This document shows positions 22,180 through 34,030 of a stretch of 64,000 bases of DNA, in pieces. A program made the position numbers and the translations under genes. Each line of letters starts with the position of its first letter. Position 1 is the first letter of the stretch. Location of the stretch: assembly GCA_963920575.1 (NCBI GenBank), contig OY986968.1:21582129-21646128 (forward strand), in the 5' to 3' direction. The stretch is from Narthecium ossifragum. Lineage: Eukaryota; Streptophyta; Magnoliopsida; Dioscoreales; Nartheciaceae. Below the pieces are notes generated by a model that ran no database searches, had not been told where the DNA came from, and worked only from the letters and a program-made list of their open reading frames with translations.

Positions 22180-24877
22180 ATGCCGCCACCTTGCCGCTTC
22201 CTACTCCTCCTCCTCTTCCTCCTCACCGGTGCTGCCACCTCCACCGCCCAGCGCATTTATGACTACCGGAGCGCCAATCTCTCGACTTTATGGACCAATG
22301 ACCGCTCTCTCCCCCACACCGTCTCCTACCCAGACGGCTCCACCATTCGTGCAATCCTCCTCTGCGCCTCTGCCGTCTCCCCTGTTATCGGCCCCGCCTT
22401 CGCCTTGGGGTTCTATTGCTCCTCCCCGCCCTGCTCCGCCTTTCTCCTGGCAGTCTTCATCGTCTATACCAACAGCGGCTCCCAAATCACCATGCCCAAC
22501 CTCGCCATCCCCCAGGTGGTGTGGTCCGCCAACCGCGATCGCCCCGTCGCCGAGGGCGCCACCCTGCAACTCACTGCTGGCGGCGATCTCCTTCTCCGTG
22601 ACGTCGACAACTCCACCGTGTGGACCACCGGTACCTCCAACCGCTCGATCGTCAGCCTCAACATGACCAACTCCGGCAATCTTGTGCTTGTCAATACCAG
22701 CGGCGCTGCCGTCTGGTCGTCCTTCGACCACCCTGCCGACTCCCTCCTCATCGGTCAGAGTCTTCAACAAGGCCAGCGGCTCGTCGCTAACGTCTCGGCG
22801 TCCAACTGGTCACAAGGTCAGATGTATCTCTCCGTCCTCTCTGATGGCATGCATGCTTTCGTAGATTCCGATCCCCCTCAGCTTTACTACTCATTCACAT
22901 CCCCCGGCACAAACGAATCAACATACATCACCTTCACCAATGGCAGCCTCGCTTTGTTCCCACTGCTCACAAGTCCAGGCAATCCGAAGAATTCGATATC
23001 AATGCCCACAGCGTCGTCGGTGCAGTACCTGCGGTTGGAGTCCGATGGGCACTTAAGACTCTACGAGTGGCAGGATACCGGGGGCTGGACGATGCTGAAA
23101 GATGTCTTCAGCAGTCAACTAGCCGACTGCTCTTACCCAACAGTCTGCGGCGATTATGGCATTTGCTCAAAAGGGCAGTGTAGCTGCCCCGACAAAGCTA
23201 ATGGATCGACTATCTTCAGACAGATTGATCTCAGGTAGACCATCCATCAGAAAACAAAGCTGTTTAAACAAGATATATATATTTTAGCATGTAATTAATG
23301 TAGATGAATGATTTCAATGATAACCGGAGTTTCAGGAAAATATTGATCCGTGTTTCTGCAACAGGCAAGTGAATCTTGGGTGCTCTCTGGTGACTCCTTT
23401 GTCTTGTGGATCTGCGCAGCAGGGTCATGAATTGATAGCATTGGCAAATATCTCTTACTTTAATTATGCAAATATCTCTTACTTTAATTATGCCGACATT
23501 GCTGCCAATGTACCCGGGCTACATGACGTAGAGAGCTGCAAGAAGGCTTGTTTGAGTAATTGTTCATGCAAGGCCGCTCTGTTTCAGTATGGAAGTAATG
23601 TTTCAGATGGTTCTTGTTACTTGCCGTCGCAGATCTTTTCGCTGATGAACAACCAGCCAGACATCACGCATTATAACTCCACAGCTTTCATCAAGGTGGT
23701 GTCTTCGCCCGGGGGATCTCCATCTCCAGGAGATCATACAACAGTTAACATTGGTGTGCTAATAGGGTCTGTTAGTGGAGCTGGTCTAGCTATTATCGCC
23801 ATTATCATTGCTTTTATACTGTTCTTCAGAAGGAGAAAAGTCAGAGAACTTGAAGACGTGGATGAAGATGATCAGTTCAACAACGTGACAGGAATGTTAA
23901 CTAGGTTCACCTTTGACGAGCTAAAAATGGCCACAGATGACTTCTGTCGAAAGCTAGGTGAAGGGGGATTTGGATCTGTATTTGAGGGAACATTACCTGA
24001 TGGTGTCAAAGTTGCGGTGAAGCGGTTAGATGGAGTTGGTCAGGGGAAAACGGAGTTCTTAGCAGAGGTCGAGACGATCGGGAGCATTCATCACATCAAT
24101 CTGGTAAGACTAATAGGCTATTGCGCCGAGAAATCTTACAGGCTTCTGGTTTATGAGCACATGTGCAACGGGTCACTAGAAAAATGGATCTTTTACAGGG
24201 ATAGAAATGCTGTTCTTGACTGGAAAATTCGATGTAAGATCATCATGCATGTTGCTAAAGGATTGGCATACCTACATGAAGACTGCAGACAGAAAATTGC
24301 TCATTTAGATATCAAACCACAAAATATACTTCTAGATGAGAAATTTAATGCTAAGGTTTCTGATTTTGGATTGTCTAAGCTAATTGATAGAGACCAGAGC
24401 CAAGTAGTGACACGGATGCGAGGAACCCCTGGGTACTTAGCTCCTGAGTGGTTGTCTGCGGCAATAACAGAGAAGGTTGATGTCTATAGCTTTGGCGTCG
24501 TTGTCTTGGAAATAGTTTGTGGAAGAAAAAATCTGGACCTTTCCCAGCCTGATGAAACCAATCATCTCGCCGTATTTATGAAAAGCATAGCCGAAGAAGA
24601 TCGTATGTTAGACATGGTTGATAATCACAGCACTGATATGCAGCTGCATAAGGAAGAAGCTGTTAATATGATGAAACTTGCAATATGTTGCTTACACTTT
24701 GATTCGAACAGAAGACCTTCCATGTCAGAAGTAGTGAAGGTTTTAGAAGGTTCCTTGAATGTGGAGCTTGACCTTGATTATGACATTTCTAGTCCAACAC
24801 CATTGATCTCTAGGAAAGGCAATTCTTGGAATGGTTCATCCATACCTTCGGTATCAAGTTTTTCAGGACCCAGATAA
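22180..24877 (+). CDS. G-type lectin S-receptor-like Ser/Thr kinase, SD2-5-like (copy A)
   Basis: A plasma-membrane receptor kinase, predicted to sense an unknown extracellular ligand and phosphorylate Ser/Thr. Two exons, 22180-23234 and 23365-24877, join across a 130 bp GT-AG intron to give 855 residues. Signal peptide is about 1-24; a B-lectin domain about 40-190 includes VVWSANRDRP and WSSFDHPADSLL; an EGF-like Cys cluster is near 315-340; a PAN-like Cys region about 355-460; a membrane helix about 480-506 followed by FRRRK; the kinase starts near 548. GEGGFGSV, the VAVK lysine (about 571), HLDIKPQN and DFG (about 685) are present. HLD replaces HRD, as is usual in this family. A 24 bp tandem duplication repeats ANISYFNY near residue 380. 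It is the only complete member of the local family and looks functional. Confidence 0.9.
23235..23364 (+). other. Intron of receptor kinase A
   Basis: GTAGAC at the left end and CAACAG at the right end. Splicing restores the frame through ...DLRQVNLGC..., phase 2. Without splicing the frame meets TAG at 23236. Confidence 0.85.
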
Positions 24878-25705
24878 CAGAATGTGATTCATGGACATGT
24901 AAATCAAGGAAGATCAATTCATTGGTTTTGTATTGTTTCTTCATATATATGACAGATGTTATGCCATTTCTAATGTGAAGTTTGTTGCACAACCTCTTTG
25001 AGTGGTCTGTGGCAAAAAACCTTTATCATTGTCTAATTTGCTGAAAATTAAGGTTCCAATAAGGGTATTGTTGGCACGTGGTAAGCAAGTTTGAGGAGTC
25101 TGCATGGATCATCCATTATGTGCTTATATGTGGTAAAAAAGTACCCGGAGTTCCACATGTTTTCTTCTTAAGCTTCTGATTTATTGGATATCTTACACCT
25201 TATATAAGTCGCTGGCCAAGTAGTCATTTGAAGCCCTGCATGTAATTAGGGAGATCCATTGTTTGAAACAAGAACATGTTCATGATGAGTATTATCTCTG
25301 TGTGAAAAGCTGAACTAATACATAGCCAGGTGGTTAAGACACTGTATGCTTATGTTGTTCATAGAGGAACCTATGCCAGGATCTTTCTTTGGAAAATACC
25401 TTTTGTGTTGAAAATGTAAATGCAATTGGCACCACTCCTGAGTCCTGATAGCATTCCTTTTCTTCTTGACAATGAATTTTGATGTCATTGTAATGATAAT
25501 AACACAGCAAATCATGGGAATGTCATTAGTACGAGCCATCAACAATGTTGTGTTGGTTCATGCTGACTGGAAAAATAGGATGATGGATAAAAATCAGAAA
25601 GATACCAATATTTGATCTCATAATGGTACCTTTGTGTTGATTATTTAACATACCAACATAACGAAATTCGAAACAGTAAAGACCTTTGTACATGTCGTGA
25701 GCAAT
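24878..25705 (+). other. 3' flank of kinase A, duplicated behind copy B
   Basis: No gene. The sequence is recognisably homologous to 35819-36600, for example GCATGGATCATCCATTATGTGCTTAT and TGGTTCATGCTGACTGGAAAA in both. It marks the tandem duplication of the kinase unit. Confidence 0.75.
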
Positions 25706-25904
25706 TCATTTGCTATATTATATATTTTTTTTTATTAGTTAAGCCTGGGGGCTGAGTTTACATCACACCTACTACACCTGGGTCCGGTGGCCAGCAAACA
25801 TCGACCCACCCCATCTGGCCCTAACAGCCATCCTATGTACAAAACAGCCAGAGGAAAACGAAGGAGACGAGTTCCAAATCGATCTCAATAGTCATTTGCT
25901 ATAT
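25706..25904 (-). mobile_element. Short retroposon (SINE or LINE 3' end) with 13 bp target duplication
   Basis: TCATTTGCTATAT is repeated at 25706-25718 and 25892-25904. Between them are 173 bp that begin with a T-run near 25726, so the inserted copy runs on the minus strand and ends in poly(A). The homologous site behind copy C (about 38402-38425) lacks the insert, giving an empty-site control. No tRNA-like head is obvious; a 5'-truncated LINE is the likelier source. Confidence 0.75.
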
Positions 25905-26372
25905 CTTTACTTGCTCTTAACATGACAGGCATGGTAAACGCAATAGACAATGTAAAGTTTGTTGTATAGTTTTCTATAAGTGGTATGTAACAAAATAGTT
26001 CATCACAGTTTGACAAACAAGGGATTTTTTCACCTGCAGGTAAGGGCATGCATTTGAAATGTTTAATGCATCATCCATTACCTATCTATAGATAATGAAT
26101 TAGTACCTGGAATTGCACATGCATGTTCTCTCCGAAGCTCCTGACATCTTGAATACCTGTAGGCATATCATCATATACATTGGCGAACAAGTTGTCTTTT
26201 GGACCCTGCATGCATTTAACCAGAATGATTCATTTCACGACATGAAGATCATGACTATTATACCTGTGATTTCGACCGAGTGTTACTAGTGTTCTCTGGG
26301 CTTCAAATGGCTTGCATGTTTGAGAGTTTTATCATCAACAAATGGAGTAAAAGATCGAAATCTCCTCAGGCT

Positions 26373-26556
26373 CGCCTTCACCGGCACATAGGCCTTAAAC
26401 ACCATCTCATCCAATCACTCCTTGCTTCAGACAACCCATCGAAAACCATGCGGTATGATACGTGGCACCCCCTGCTTGGCATATCATCAAACATCCTCCT
26501 CGCCTCCTTCCACTTTTCCACCTTACAAAGCCCGGCAATGATCGTGTTATAGCTCA
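26373..26556 (-). pseudogene. Fragment of the PPR gene, duplicated behind kinase A
   Basis: The sequence matches part of the PPR gene at about 39167-39380 (shared: CGGCACATAG, ACCATCTCATCC-like, GCATATCATCAAACA and GGCAATGATCGTGTTATAGCTCA). A block of about 30 bp of the gene is missing and there are many substitutions. The preceding 26200-26370 is homologous to 38550-38710, the spacer between kinase C and the PPR gene. A dead, partial copy carried along by segmental duplication. Confidence 0.85.
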
Positions 26557-26666
26557 AACTTTTGAATATATTTTGGACTTCTATCTACTGGAGTTGAAGG
26601 AATTGCTGGTGGGATGTGTTTACAAGACTATCCATATTGAGTTAGCCTGACGAGATCTTGTCCTTA

Positions 26667-26810
26667 GATAAACTCCATCCTATAGGTCCCACCATATGGA
26701 GTCTTGGGTGCAATGGATTCTCATCGGATCGCCTATACTCGAAGTTTGTCCTTAGATGAACTCTATCCTATAGGTCCCACCATATGGGTGCAATGGATCC
26801 TCATCGTCAA
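26667..26810 (+). repeat. Local tandem repeat, left part (interrupted by the LINE)
   Basis: The unit runs from GAACTCTATCCTATAGGTCCCACC to CGAAGTTTGTCCTTAGAT, about 80-90 bp. One full and one partial copy lie here and two more follow the LINE poly(A) at 28931-29060. Confidence 0.8.
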
Positions 26811-28928
26811 AGAAGTGATTTCCAGAATTTTGAAGAATCCTGCAACAGGATTCAAAGGTTTGAGCTTCAAGAATTCTTACTTTCCCTCTCACATCTTCTG
26901 TACGCAGATGATTGCCTCATCTTTTCCAAGACAACTTGTCTCGAGGCTAGACGTGTGAAGGAGTCCCTTCTCAAGTTCAAACTGCTGTCAGGTCTAGAGA
27001 TGAACAGAGTCAAGTCTTCAGTGCAATTCTCACCTTCTACTCCTGAAAGGAGGCAAACAATCTGACATATTCTGGGTCTCCCTCATGCCGAGGGAGCATG
27101 GACCTACCTGGGCACTCCTCTATGCCCTGGTAGGGTTACTAAGACGGATTGTTCTCCGTTACTAGACAAATTGGTTGCACGTATACTCTCCTGGCAGGAG
27201 CGGCGCATTTCAGACCCAGGCCGATTGATTCTCCTAAAGACAGTGTTGCAGGCAATCCCTGCCTTTGTAATGTCTACTACTCACATCCCAATTGGAGTAA
27301 TTGGCCAAATAGATCGCATCTACCGTGACTTTTTATGGAAGGGGCGCAAGTCTGGCATCAGTAATATAGCGTGGAAAGAGGTTTGTACACCTAAGGAGGC
27401 CGGTGGACTCGGAGTCAGGGATCTCAATACATGGCAAGTTGCTCTCAAGGTCAAAAGAGTTTCTTCCTTCCTGGACCCGCGTCTGAATATATGGAAAGAC
27501 ATGGCACGAGCAAAGTAACAGTGGCTAGGAGCTCTCTACTCATGCCGTGATACTAAACCTGCTTCACACCATTGGTGCCACATTTGCTATGCAGCGGATT
27601 CTTTGAGAAAGAACATGATCTGGAAACATGGTGTAATGAGCAGTCTGAATGTCGTCTACGATGCTTGGATTGCGGATTTGCCGCTGTCAAGATGGCCAAC
27701 TATGTATAATACATACATTGGGTTGGAGCAAATCAAAGTCTGTGAACTATTTACTAATGGAGATTGGGATACAACGAGATTACAGCCAGCTTTCCATCCT
27801 CTCCTTATTGATGAAATACTACGACAGAGGTGTAGAGAGAGTGATCTCAGCCGTTGGCCCCTCAGCAGCTCCGGTAAGGTATGCTCTGCCTCAGCCTATC
27901 TTGCGCAGATTCAAGAATCAATCCCACAACATAAATTCGATGATGAAGAAGCTTGGATCAGAGTGTGGAGAGCTCCAGTTGGTCCAAGGGTGCGGCACTT
28001 CCTATGGCGGGTTGCCCATGGGAAACTTCTAGTCCGAGACAAGCTATGGAGGTTGCACCTTTGCTCCGAGCTGGAATGCCCCAGATGCGGCAGAGAAGCA
28101 GAGACTGTTGCTCATGCTGTCCTAGGATGCCAATTCACCTTCAATGTCTTCTCATTATTAGCTCAGAAAGAAGGATTCCACCTTCCCTCGTGGAACCCGG
28201 ATGTTATTTTCAATTTGATGATTGGCAAAGGCTCAAAGAAGATCAAGCCTTTCTTAGGATATGGCATGTGGCTAATATGGAAAGATAGAAACAATATTGT
28301 ATTTGGAGAGAAAGGGGACTCCATAGAAGCCATGGTCTGCATGATCACCAAGCAGGTGAAAGAGCATCTAAACAAAGAATCCAGACATATCAATGCAAGC
28401 TTTAGTCGCGATCCTATGTTGGGAGGCACTCATATCATCCAAACAGATGTGCCCATTGACCCTTCTTCGGGGGGTGCGGCTTTAGGCATTCTAGCGTTAT
28501 CACTAGATAGAAAGGAGGAGTGGGCATGGGCTATGCCAGTCATGGTTAGCTCGGTTCTAGAAGGAGAGATGAAAGCAATTTTGGAAGCAATGAGAAGGGT
28601 AAACTCCAAAGGTTTAAAGAAGCTCTTCATCGAAACTGATTCAATCACTGCTGCTCAGATTCTCAATGGAGTAAGAGGATGGCCCCCATATGTGAAACAT
28701 ATGGTTAAGAACATATGGATGCATGCTCTACTTTTTGACTATGTATTGTTCCTCTATATTTCTAGAGTGTGTAACGTGAGACCTGACAGTGTTGCTCGAG
28801 CGTGCCGCATGACCGGGAAGGTGTTCGCCTGGTCATGTGAATCAGGGGCATTATTGCATGTCTGATATTGTTGTAATGGGGTTGTGTTTGTAAATTTTAG
28901 CCCAAGGGCTAATCTCATAAAAAAAAAG
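26811..28928 (+). mobile_element. 5'-truncated L1-type LINE (RT C-terminal half, zf-RVT, RNase H)
   Basis: One reading frame from about 26811 to 28865 is broken only by TGA at 27063-27065 and TAA at 27516-27518. It starts inside reverse transcriptase just before the catalytic YADD box (LLYADD at about 26894-26911). The IPAFVMST and IDRIYRDFLWKG motifs follow. A zf-RVT region with CPRCGREAETVAHAVLGC lies near 28078-28130. The C-terminal plant-type RNase H has QTDVPID near 28440 and IETD near 28630. A run of nine A at 28918-28928 closes the element. No endonuclease is present. Typical product of incomplete target-primed reverse transcription. Confidence 0.88.
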
Positions 28929-28930
28929 GA

Positions 28931-29060
28931 ACTCTATCCTATAGGTCTCATCGGATTGCCTATACTCGAAGTTTGTCCTTAGATGAACTCTATCCTATAG
29001 GTCCCACCATATGGGTGCAATGGATCCTCATCTGATTGCCTATACTCGAAGTTTGGCTTA
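28931..29060 (+). repeat. Local tandem repeat, right part
   Basis: Two further copies of the unit described at 26667-26810, the first shorter. The LINE inserted within this array; because the flanks are repeats the exact target duplication is ambiguous. Confidence 0.75.
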
Positions 29061-29144
29061 TGTTATTTGAATGGGTAAATTACACTTTAGTATGAAATGT
29101 TCACTTTAAACCGTTTACTTTAAAACCGTTCCCTAGTGCTAGTT

Positions 29145-29955
29145 CGATAGCCCGGAGTTGCAGCTATTCATGTTGTTGTTGGATCTGGTGGCGCTGGTCA
29201 TTTCTTGCTTCACTTCCACCATCACCAGGATATTCGGTCGCAATATGTTTATGCTAGGCGAAGGCATCACTTTCATCACCGACGCCGCCCTCAACGGCGT
29301 CGCCCATAATGTGATCATGCTCATCGTTAGCAGGATCCTCCTCGGCATCAGCGTCGGCTTCGGTGATAGGCTGATCACTTGTGGCGTGTTTGGATGCCCG
29401 TAGGCGAATGGTATCTACGGAATCCTTGGGACGTATCCACATGAATCACGGCTTCTGGATTCCATAATGGCATCCGCTCATTTGGGCAAACGCCGTTTTT
29501 GGTATCTCGAGCTGTTTTAGGAAGGCGGATTTCGTCATTTTCGTATCGCGGGTGGCTACTAAACGCATGAATGGTGATCAACCTATCTTTTTCCTATTAT
29601 TTTCCTTTTTTTTAGGTACTAGCTAGGATATTGATCTCTATGATGCAATGGTATCGACCTACAGGCGGTGCCGCTTTACCTATTGGAGATGGCGCTAGCG
29701 AAGCACCGATGAATGCTTAACCAGGGCTTCTAGTTGATGATCACGGTGGGCATCTTGGGGGCCAACCTAGTCAACTTCGGCACCTCCAAGATCTCCGGCA
29801 ACCATGGCTGGCATGTCAGCGTGGGCCTCGCCGCTGTCCCCGGCCTCATCATCTCCGTCGGCTCCCTTTTCCTCCTAGACACCCCCAACTCCCTCATGGA
29901 GTGGGGCCATGAGGACAAGGCCTTCACCATGCTCAAGAAGATCCGTGGACCGGAT
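29145..29955 (+). pseudogene. Sugar transport protein (STP/hexose transporter) fragment
   Basis: STPs are proton-coupled monosaccharide importers of the MFS. The first piece (29145-29390) reads LVISCFTSTITRIFGRNMFML and NGVAHNVIMLIVSRILLGISVGF, corresponding to TM2-TM4. After about 275 bp of intron-like sequence, a piece from 29665 reads AVPLYLLEMA, a stop, MLNQGF, a stop, MITVGILGANLVNFGTSKI, then GSLFLLDTPNSLMEWG, the TM5-TM6 region. The break after GVGFA(N)Q is a known intron site in this family, so it was copied from genomic DNA. Two in-frame stops and missing ends make it dead. Confidence 0.82.
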
Positions 29956-31147
29956 CACCACCGAGGAGGGCAGATCGGAGCAGCTTGGTCGCAGCAGTTG
30001 CGTGAGCCACGTCCATCGATATTTGGCGTGGGCGGCAGTGATGAGGTCGGGATCGAGGAAAGACAACCATCGAAGGAAGGATGGACGCGGCATTCCGGTA
30101 AAAGGGGGCTTCGGTCGGCGATGTGCAAGAGGTGTCGGGTGAGGTCACGATTGTGAGTGGGAGGAGGGAGATGATGTGCACTTGGATCGGGTGAGGGTGG
30201 GGGGGGGGGGGGGGCGCAGAGGATGGATTGTTTTACTCTTTGCATTATAGGAGAGAGGATATGTGTGCTGATGTGCCTGGTCAAAAATGAAAAAAATCAC
30301 TGGTTTGCCGTTAAGTCATCGTGGGGGATCAAAAGTCGTTATGTGAAAATGTTAGGGGTTTTTTTTGTCAAGTTTCAAAACTCAGGATCTAAGCCGAACA
30401 TTTCTCAAACCCTAATCAACGCCCAGATAAGCTCTCTGGCCGATCGTCTCCTTTTCCTTATAGGAAAACGTTAGGGTTGAGCCCATGTCAACCTTTGGCT
30501 TCCTTCAATCCGGATTGTGCATTTTCGCCTTGCCCAATCAGATTCCGCCATACAGTCTGAGATCTTTCCTAGTCCTCCACAAATTTGGATAATGACCAAA
30601 TCACACTGGTTGCTTACTTATTTGGGGACCCAAGCCACCAATCGTAGAGAGGCCTCTGGAACCCTTCTTGCTTGAATCACCATCTTTGTTGAGCCAGAAC
30701 TCCTTTGTAGTGTCACTTGAACCTGCCAGCTAAGTTCCTCAACTTGGTTAGAGTTCGTCTTCAGAATCAAGATTTCACCCACACCAAGCCACTATGGAGT
30801 CAAACAGCCACTTGGCTCCATGCCGCTTGCGCGCCATGAGTGTGTTGGGCTCACCGCTGGGTGTGCGTGTTGCACCGCCCCCACAGTTGCCAGACGCCCA
30901 GTTGTGCTTGCATACCTTGCTGGTTAGCTACTGCATTGGTTTAGCCTCAACTCTAATAGTTTACGCTCTGACCGTGACCATGTGATGGGTGTTGAGTGAG
31001 GTGCCTCCAGACGCCCATTTCAGAGGCTCAAGGCCCTGACAATTAGTACATATATGGTTAAGATCATTTGTCTTGGTTCAAATCGTGTTGAGGACGTACA
31101 TTGTAAATCCTAAGCAAAGCCTAAGCAAAGATCAATGACGCTTATTA

Positions 31148-31197
<50 letters not shown>

Positions 31198-31443
31198 CGA
31201 ATTTCAACGTTAAGATTAGACAATTGTTTCTCGTTTTTCAGGCCAGCCAACCAACTTGACACATCATTGAGGAAATCAATGACTAATAATACTCTTATAA
31301 AATAATAAAATAACACTAACGTACTATGAAAACGAAGGTCATTCAGAGTAATTCAGCTTCGTAATATGGCGTCTGACATCCCCTACTCTTAAGGCCACTA
31401 ACCGGCAGCTCATCCGTTGCGGACCTCCGGATCCTTGGCAACA
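29956..31443. other. Intergenic region with simple repeats
   Basis: No gene is supported. It includes a run of 16 G at 30199-30214 and an uninterrupted (TA)n of 44 bp at 31150-31193. The 29960-30180 part is GC-rich and could be more captured sequence, but I cannot name it. Confidence 0.5.
31150..31193. repeat. (TA)n microsatellite
   Basis: About 22 dinucleotide units without interruption. Confidence 0.95.
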
Positions 31444-31867
31444 ATGCCGCCCTCTCATCACCTCCTCGCCGACGCCGCCACCTTCACCATCCAGCGTACC
31501 ACTAACTACCAAAGCGCCAGTCTCTCGACTTTATGGACCAAAACGGCTCCACCACTCTCGTCATCCTCCTCTGCAGCGCTACCGTCTCCCCTTTACTCGG
31601 CCCAGCCTTCGCCTTCGGGTTCTATTGCTCCTCCCCGCGGCCTTGCTCCGCCTTTCTCCTAGCTGTATTCATTGTTTATACTGAAAGAGACTCCAATATC
31701 ACCAATTTCGACATCGCCATTCCCCAGGTGGTGTGGTCCACCAACCGCGATCGCCTCGTCGCCGAGGGCGCTACCCTACGACTCACCGCCAGCGGCGATA
31801 TCGTTCTCCGCGATGTCGACAACTCCAGCGTGTAGTCCACTGGTACCTTCAACCGCTCCATCGTCAG
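31444..31867 (+). pseudogene. Receptor kinase copy B, 5' part (lectin domain)
   Basis: It is collinear with 22180-22647 of copy A (VVWSTNRDRLVAEGATLRL, then VLRDVDNSS). An about 37 bp deletion after LSTLWT shifts the frame, and TGG to TAG at about 31833 gives a stop. It ends at the LTR element that split the gene within the word NRSIVSLNM. The gene was already or became non-coding. Confidence 0.88.
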
Positions 31868-32384
31868 TGATGCAGGACGCGTTCGGACCCCATCCGTCCG
31901 ACTCAGATCTCCGGGCGACCCCGACCATCGGATGGGCCTAACTTTCGATCCGGGTGTCCGATCGAGGTGTGCGACCAGTCGAAACGACCGCCTCGACGAG
32001 CCCGTCAAGAATCATCAAAGATCAAATATCTCTCCATGACCTTGACCTCCGAATCTCCAAATTCCTCTTATTTTGGCTTAAAATTCAGTTTTAGTGAAAA
32101 ACTTTCCTTTTTGGGCAATTTTATCGGTTTTTATTTTTGACAAATTTCCTATTTCTAGTAGGTTTTCTGCTATTTGAATTCCGGGTTTAGTACTTGGAGT
32201 AAGATAATGATGTTTGAGTCCATGCTTGAGTTGGGTTGGTCTTTCCTTAAACCTATAAAAGGAGGTCTTAGGGTTTGTAGAGGGGGTTTTTTGATGATGA
32301 ATAAAAATTAGGGTTTTTTTGGTTTCTCTCCCTTGAGAAATCTGGTTGTCTCTCCCATAGAGAGGTCCACGTTACCCTGCACCA

Positions 32385-33589
32385 GAGTGTTACCAGAGCC
32401 ATATGAGTTCCTGGGAAGAGGATCCATACCGCCTCGAACCAGAGCTGCCCGCGCTCGACGGCCGCCTAGCGTCTCTCCGCCGCCGCCCAGAAGACGGGGT
32501 CGGCCTCCTGTCGATGGTGGGCCTCCCCCGCGGGAACAGGGGGTCTTACAGGCGACCATCGTCGATCTTCAACGACAAGTGGCCGCCCTCCAACTCCAGT
32601 TGCAACAACAGAACCGAGAACGGACGCCCTCGCTGGAAGAAGAAGAGGAGTTGTCTTCGGACGAGTCTTCCTTTCAGAATATGTACGCCGACCAACCCCC
32701 TTTTCGACGTGGTCAGCGGGATCGTTCCATGGATTACGGATTCAAGGTGGACATACCTGAGTTCGCGGGAGGATTGCAGCCCGAGATTTTTATGGACTGG
32801 CTTCATCAAGTGGAGCGTATTTTCGAGTTTCGGGAGGTTCCTAACGAAATCAAGGTGAAGTTGGTGTCTATCAAGTTGAAGGGACGAGCTTCAGCATGGT
32901 GGGAACAACTGAAGAGGGTTCGTGAGAAGCAACAGAAGGGCAAGATCCGAAACTGGGAGAAGATGAAGAAGAAGAAGCTGAAGGAGCACTTCCTTCCGTT
33001 CGGATATACCCAGTCCCTCTTCCAGAAACTACATACGCTTCGCCAAGGTACGCGATCTGTTGAAGAATATACTGAAGAATTCTATCAGTTGCTTGCTAGG
33101 AATGACCTTTCGAAGACGGAGGAGCAAACGGTCACTAGATACCTCGGAGGGCTGCGACTATCTCTCTAGGACGCGCTGAGCCTTCACGCGTTGTGGAATG
33201 TGTCCAAGGCCTATCAGCGGGCGTTGACGGCAGAGACACAACAAGCGCGGGCGCCTGCCATGGGACGGACGCCACAACCACCTCCAGCACCGCTGAACCC
33301 GACTCCGCCGGGTCCACAACCCGTTCCCCCAAATCCGGCATCGGGATCCACCTTCAGGTGCTTCCGTTGTGGAGAAGTGGGCCACCGGGCTTCGGACTAT
33401 AGCCTACCTGCTAGCTGGCCAGGGAAGGCTCTGCCCCTTGAGGAAGACACGGATGATCAAGCGGACCCCACCGAGCCCGTCTTCGATGGCTATGGCGATG
33501 AAGGGGAGATTCTGTACGATGACGGCCAGGCGACCCTGGTCCTGCGGAAGAGCTTCCTGTTGCCCAAGGAGGAGGTCGACGACAACTGA
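32385..33589 (+). pseudogene. gag: gag of the TR-GAG-like element
   Basis: The Ty3/gypsy gag core is clear: IPEFAGGLQPEIFMDWLHQVE near 32750, then KLKGRASAWWEQLK near 32873-32915 and LRQGTRSVEEYTEEFYQLL near 33035. One frame is kept, with TAG at 33167-33169 (CAG to TAG likely). The zinc knuckle near 33355-33400 reads CFRCGEVGHRASDY, where the last cysteine of CCHC has become tyrosine. A TGA at 33587-33589 separates it from the protease in the same frame. Confidence 0.85.
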
Positions 33590-34030
33590 ATGCGGACCAA
33601 CCTATTCCAAACGACGTGCACCATCGGCGGGCGAGTCTGTAAGATGATCGTGGACAGTGGAAGTTGTGAGAACGTCATCGCGGATGAAGCGGTGACCAAG
33701 CTGCAACTGGCAACGGAGGCCCATCATGTTCCGTACCGACTATCGTGGCTCAAGCGCGGCAGCGAGGTAAAAGTCGATAAACGCTGCCTTGTGTCCTTTT
33801 CCATTGGTGCCAACTATCAGGATAGTGTGTGGTGTGATGTAGTGACCATGGATGCTTGCCACCTTTTGCTGGGCCAACCCTAGCAATATGATCGTTTTGT
33901 CGTCTACGACGGTCGGAGGAATACCTACACCTTGCGGATCAAGGAGAAGCGACTGACCCTAACACCGAGGCGGGAGGTGCCGCGGCTCAAGCCCAAGGAA
34001 GGCCGAGTTGTGACTATGCTGTCACGGTCA
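33590..34030 (+). pseudogene. Aspartic protease of the TR-GAG-like element
   Basis: IVDSGSCENVIA at about 33645-33680 is the catalytic D-S-G site and LLLGQP at about 33866-33883 is the flap-side partner motif. A TAG stop follows at 33881-33883, where TGG is usual, and another TAG lies near 34040. All stops in the element fit C-to-T or G-to-A change. No polymerase follows. Confidence 0.8.

Noticed and set aside
22288..22770. 160-codon minus-strand frame in kinase exon 1
   Set aside because: Antisense shadow of the GC-rich lectin domain.
29380..29575. Possible small DNA transposon in the sugar-transporter intron (GTGTTTGGATGC-like start)
   Set aside because: I could not match the two ends as inverted repeats or find a convincing target duplication.
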